Shown here: one piece after another, positions 61,066 to 64,000 of the stretch
How positions within the stretch are numbered: position 1 is the first letter of the stretch
How the letters are laid out: every line of letters starts with the position of its first letter
Made by a program: the position numbers and the translations under genes
Assembly (NCBI GenBank): GCA_947503175.1
Contig: CANNCO010000004.1
Coordinates: 1 to 64,000 of the forward strand
Length of the DNA stretch: 64,000 bases
Reading direction: 5' to 3'
Source of the DNA: an uncultured Paracoccaceae bacterium
Lineage (GTDB): Bacteria > Pseudomonadota > Alphaproteobacteria > Rhodobacterales > Rhodobacteraceae
Notes under the pieces: generated by a model
Seen by the model: only the letters and a program-made list of their open reading frames with translations
What the model was told of the DNA's origin: nothing
Databases searched by the model: none

Positions 61066-61566
61066 ATGCTAACAGAAGTCAGCGGCACATTCGTCAAGAT
61101 CGCCTTTGCAGAAGACGCGGATGTAAGCCTGATGCGCGGAGACCCGGACCGTCCGGCCGCCCGCTTCAATCGCACCGGGCAGGACGCGCTCTATCTAAGC
61201 CCCGACCAGACAAGCGCGGCGGTTGCGATCGGCCAGTATGTGACGCCCGATGATCCGCCGCGCGTCCTGCTGAGCTTCGCGGTCGAGCCTTGCAAGCTTC
61301 TCGATCTGCGCCACCCGGACGCGGCAGATCTCTATTCGCGTGCGCGGCAGCCCTGGCAAAGCGCGCTCGCAGCAGGCCGCGATCCAGAGCCATGGTCCGC
61401 CGCAGATGCCGTTCGTGCCTCGGGTCACGCGGGCCTGATCGATCCTTCGCGCCGACGGGCCGGTCTTTGGCATATCACCCTGTTTCGCTGGAACGATATC
61501 GGCGCGCCGACGATACGCCGGGCGGGACCGCCCACGCCGGTCTCCCTTGCACCTGACATCCGATAG
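61066..61566 (+). CDS. RES-domain protein, probably catalytically altered
   Basis: About 166 residues from the ATG at 61066; alternatives are ATG 61036 and TTG 61030. The RES fold is recognised by ARFNRTGQDALYLSPDQTS, followed by the typical C-terminal AVRASGHAGLIDPSRR and LWHITLFRWN. RES toxins degrade NAD using Arg, Tyr and Glu; here Arg (RFN) and Tyr (LYL) are present at the usual ten-residue spacing, but the position eleven residues after Tyr is Ala, where Glu is expected. No Xre/MbcA-type antitoxin gene is adjacent. It may be an inactive or orphan toxin. Confidence 0.78.
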   Translation: MLTEVSGTFVKIAFAEDADVSLMRGDPDRPAARFNRTGQDALYLSPDQTSAAVAIGQYVTPDDPPRVLLSFAVEPCKLLDLRHPDAADLYSRARQPWQSALAAGRDPEPWSAADAVRASGHAGLIDPSRRRAGLWHITLFRWNDIGAPTIRRAGPPTPVSLAPDIR

Positions 61567-61930
61567 TCCCGGATTGCACAGGATGCAGCCGTCAGGCCCA
61601 CGGATTCCGATCAATCCTCATCTACCCGCACCCTAACCCCTGCACCAACGACGGCACTCAACGGTCGGTTCCTACGGCAGAACCGGGCGCAAAGGAGAAC
61701 CTGCAGACAGAGATCTCGGCGGATACCCGATTGTTTTGCATGATTTTTCGCTCCGGAAGGCTCGGGCATTGTACCTTAGCCGGGTTGCGCATATTTCACG
61801 TCTGCACCGCCCTCCTATGGATCTTGGAAGCGTTCATGCGGCAACGACCTGGACAGAAGACCTGCATCGGCACGAAAGGCCAAGTTGACGATGGATCGCC
61901 GCCTTCATCGCTGTCATCCTGCGCTACCGG
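61567..61930. other. Gene-free interval before the YciB-like gene
   Basis: 364 nt with no convincing gene. In the last 40 nt the frame of the next gene is already open after a TGA at 61886-61888 and encodes a plausible hydrophobic segment (WIAAFIAVILRYR), but no start codon is found there. This suggests that the 5' end of the YciB-like gene has been lost or altered. Confidence 0.4.
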
Positions 61931-62416
61931 ATGGACCGTCAGGTGCCGTTCATCGCGCTGGCCACGGTCGCCCTTTCGATAACCCTGCTTACGGTGGGGA
62001 TCGTCCTGGACGATGAGAGCTACATCAAGATACGGCCCACCATCGGCAGCGTCGCCTTCGCTACCATCGTCGCCATCGGTTTCGCCTTCCGGCCAAGCAT
62101 CCTCGAACGGTCGCTCGGCTACAAGCTGACCATGACGCCCACGGGATGGACCCTACTCCATCTCGGCTGGATCGGCCTCGCCCTGTCGCTCGCGATGCTC
62201 AACGAACTGGTCCGGCGCAACACCTCCACCGATCTCTGGGCCACCTATCACGCCGCCTCCGGCCCGGTTTCCTTCGGGCTTTACTGGCTGGTGACATGGT
62301 GCGTCGCATGGAACTACTGGATCGAGGACGACCAGCATCGGCCCCCACCCTTGCATCCCGCGCCCCGTTGCGCGACAGGAGGTCCGCCAAGGACGAACAG
62401 GGGACACCGCCCATGA
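61931..62416 (+). CDS. YciB/septation protein A-like membrane protein, N-terminus apparently short
   Basis: 161 residues from ATG 61931 with about four hydrophobic segments. [20 protein letters not shown] and [22 protein letters not shown] match the conserved RPT and STDxW parts of YciB/IspZ proteins, which lie in the inner membrane and affect septation and envelope integrity. Family members begin with one or two further helices; the in-frame upstream sequence encodes part of one but is cut by TGA. The C-terminal 30 residues are Pro-rich and probably not conserved. The stop overlaps the trpA start (ATGA). Confidence 0.65.
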   Translation: MDRQVPFIALATVALSITLLTVGIVLDDESYIKIRPTIGSVAFATIVAIGFAFRPSILERSLGYKLTMTPTGWTLLHLGWIGLALSLAMLNELVRRNTSTDLWATYHAASGPVSFGLYWLVTWCVAWNYWIEDDQHRPPPLHPAPRCATGGPPRTNRGHRP

Positions 62417-63204
62417 CACGCATCGACGATACCTTTGCCCGGTTGAAGGCCGAAGGCCGCAAGGCGTTCGTCTCCTATATCATGGCAGGCGATCCGGACT
62501 ATGACCGGTCCCTCGAGATCGTGCGTGGCCTGCCCGGCGCGGGCGTCGATATCATCGAACTGGGCCTGCCCTTCACCGATCCGATGGCCGACGGCCCCAC
62601 GATCCAGCTTGCGGGCCAGCGCGCCCTCGCCGCCGGTCAGACGCTGGAGAAGACGCTTCAGATGGTCCGCGATTTCCGCACGGATGACGCGACCACACCC
62701 ATCGTACTCATGGGCTACTACAACCCGATCTATTCGCGCGGCGTGGATACCTTCCTGAAAGATGCGGTCGAGGCTGGGATCGACGGTCTGATCATCGTCG
62801 ATCTGCCCCCCGAGGAAGACGACGAGCTGTGCATCCCGGCGCAGAAGGCGGGGCTGAACTTCATCCGCCTCGCCACCCCCACGACCGACGACAAACGCCT
62901 GCCCAAGGTGCTGCAGAACACCTCGGGTTTCGTCTACTACGTCTCGATCACGGGGATCACGGGGGCGGCACAGGCGCAGGCGGCCGACGTCTCGCCCGAA
63001 GTGGCCCGCATCTCCGCCGCCGCGAACCTGCCCGTGGTCGTGGGCTTCGGTATCAAGACCCCGGAAACGGCGGAAGCGATTGCCCGCGTCGCCGATGGCG
63101 CGGTGGTCGGCTCGGCCATCGTCGAACGCATCGGGGCGGGCGACAGTGCGGATGATGTGCTGACCTTTGTGAAGTCGCTGGCGGACGGTGCGCACCGGGC
63201 CTGA
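62413..63204 (+). CDS. trpA: Tryptophan synthase alpha chain
   Basis: 263 residues from ATG 62413. The family opening [20 protein letters not shown] is followed by the catalytic Glu in [20 protein letters not shown] and Asp in [12 protein letters not shown]. The phosphate-binding loops are [22 protein letters not shown] and [13 protein letters not shown]. It cleaves indole-3-glycerol phosphate to indole, which passes to TrpB. trpB is not in the window. The gene overlaps the YciB-like gene by four nucleotides and is followed by a clear terminator. Confidence 0.97.
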   Translation: MTRIDDTFARLKAEGRKAFVSYIMAGDPDYDRSLEIVRGLPGAGVDIIELGLPFTDPMADGPTIQLAGQRALAAGQTLEKTLQMVRDFRTDDATTPIVLMGYYNPIYSRGVDTFLKDAVEAGIDGLIIVDLPPEEDDELCIPAQKAGLNFIRLATPTTDDKRLPKVLQNTSGFVYYVSITGITGAAQAQAADVSPEVARISAAANLPVVVGFGIKTPETAEAIARVADGAVVGSAIVERIGAGDSADDVLTFVKSLADGAHRA

Positions 63205-63288
63205 AGCGAGGGCACGACTGCATTAGCCCTTGGCAGCAACTATTTGCCGCCCTCATTTGGACCGGAATCAAGCCGAAGGCGCCGGTCC

Positions 63289-63323
63289 AGCGCCTGCCCG
63301 TCCCGGCGGGCTGGCGCTTTGTT
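63289..63323 (+). terminator. Rho-independent terminator after trpA
   Basis: A stem AGCGCCTGCCCG / CGGGCTGGCGCT (11 base pairs with one T-T mismatch, loop TCCCGG) is followed by TTTGTT. It lies about 85 nt past the trpA stop. Stem strength and trailing T-rich sequence fit an intrinsic terminator. Confidence 0.8.
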
Positions 63324-63354
63324 GACCGTGCGTTTTGTTCTGATCGAAGAGGTA

Positions 63355-63366
63355 TGTGGGACCACA
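63355..63366. promoter_or_regulatory. Short perfect palindrome upstream of lldD
   Basis: TGTGGGACCACA is a 5-2-5 perfect inverted repeat about 200 nt upstream of the lactate dehydrogenase start, just beyond the trpA terminator. Its shape is compatible with a GntR-family (LldR/FadR-like) operator. Other than this, 63205-63566 contains no gene I can support. Confidence 0.35.
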
Positions 63367-63566
63367 AATCTCTTCCCTCAACCAATGCAGCGCCATCCCA
63401 CGGACAGGCGCCGGACCGGCTCAGGTTACGCTTGTCGCAGATATCATCTTCTTACGCACAAGTGTTGGACCCGCCCTCACGCCTCTTCGCGGCGCGCAGC
63501 CATCGCAATTCCCCATTGCAGGCCTGCAAGCGCCAAGGCAGAACAGGACACCCAAGGAGTCCGCCC

Positions 63567-64000
63567 ATGCCCGTGATCACCAATATCGACGACCTCAAGC
63601 GCATCTACCGCCGCCGTGTGCCCAAGATGTTCTATGACTACGCCGAAAGCGGCTCATGGACGGAACAGACCTTCCGCGAGAACACCACCGATTTCGACAA
63701 GATCCGCCTGCGCCAGAGGATCGCCCGCGATATGGCGGGCCGCTCCACCGCAACACAGATGATGGGCGAAGACGTGGCGATGCCCGTGGCCCTCGCCCCC
63801 GTGGGTCTCACCGGCATGCAATCGGCGGATGGAGAGATCAAGGCGGCCCGCGCGGCCGAGAAATTCGGGGTGCCCTTTTGCCTTTCGACCATGTCGATCT
63901 GCTCGATCGAGGATGTGGCGGCAGAGACCTCACGCCCCTTCTGGTTTCAGGTCTACACGCTCCGCGATGACGAGTTCATGAAGAACCTGATCGACCGTGC
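63567..64000 (+). CDS. lldD: FMN-dependent L-lactate dehydrogenase (5' part, cut by window end)
   Basis: The first 144 residues of an FMN-dependent alpha-hydroxy-acid dehydrogenase, starting at ATG 63567 with AAGGAG eight nucleotides upstream. VPKMFYDYAESGSWTEQTFR and FDKIRLRQRIARDM are the family opening, MPVALAPVGLTGM the FMN-binding strand, and FCLSTMSICSIEDVA with RPFWFQVYTLRDDEF the next conserved parts. It oxidises L-lactate to pyruvate at the membrane. The remaining part, with the catalytic His, lies outside the window. Confidence 0.93.
   Translation, partial: MPVITNIDDLKRIYRRRVPKMFYDYAESGSWTEQTFRENTTDFDKIRLRQRIARDMAGRSTATQMMGEDVAMPVALAPVGLTGMQSADGEIKAARAAEKFGVPFCLSTMSICSIEDVAAETSRPFWFQVYTLRDDEFMKNLIDR

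Noticed and set aside
63244-63576. 110-codon frame between trpA and lldD
   Set aside because: It crosses the trpA terminator and the lldD ribosome-binding site and has no domain features.

Overview
The window is GC-rich, with AT-rich DNA confined to a few gaps, and reads like the chromosome of an aerobic, metabolically versatile alphaproteobacterium, most probably a member of the Rhodobacteraceae (roseobacter type). That placement is an inference from gene content: tripartite tricarboxylate transport, hydantoinase A/B, CoA-thioester catabolism, a B12 riboswitch with cobQ/cobU, EttA, and pairs of genes coupled by ATGA overlaps. No rRNA, tRNA, CRISPR array or intact insertion sequence was seen.

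Region 1 (87-15821, minus strand) is a long catabolic block. A TctC-TctB-TctA carboxylate importer is followed by a class IV aminotransferase, hydantoinase B and A, and then a phenylacetate-type beta-oxidation set: acyl-CoA dehydrogenase, 3-hydroxyacyl-CoA dehydrogenase, aldehyde dehydrogenase, thiolase, a FadJ-like protein with a dead dehydrogenase half, and a PaaG-like isomerase. Across a divergent promoter (16001-17583, plus) lie a DUF1445 hydro-lyase and an HpcH/HpaI aldolase, then an IclR regulator with a ThDP enzyme (17595-20035, minus). Region 2 (20327-30771) holds an EamA exporter, an amidase-GMC oxidoreductase-AhpD-like operon, an SDR, and a GntR-flanked operon of NDP-forming acyl-CoA synthetase, class III CoA-transferase and an Asp/Glu-racemase-like protein.

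Region 3 (30772-38629) contains TniB/TniQ transposition debris, two small genes, a strong tandem palindrome, and a cobalamin-riboswitch operon btuB-btuF-cobQ-cobU. It ends in an AT-rich island with a small membrane-protein ORF interrupted by an amber codon. Region 4 (38630-49931) has ettA and a carbohydrate ABC importer split over two strands: binding protein and two permeases on minus, ATPase with SGNH hydrolase, FucU/RbsD mutarotase and PfkB kinase on plus.

Region 5 (49928-59668, minus) is the most interesting part. A Ser/Thr kinase, a long disordered FHA protein, a PP2C phosphatase and a GTPase-like protein with a destroyed P-loop are joined by short overlaps. They are followed by a large dynamin-like GTPase, a second small GTPase, a possible roadblock/LC7 protein and an unknown protein. 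No type VI secretion genes are present. The cluster looks like a phosphorylation-controlled GTPase, possibly membrane-remodelling, system with no counterpart I can name. Region 6 (60000-64000, plus) has a beta-lactamase-fold hydrolase, a RES-domain protein lacking the expected catalytic Glu, a short YciB-like membrane protein overlapping trpA, a clear terminator, and the 5' part of an L-lactate dehydrogenase gene.
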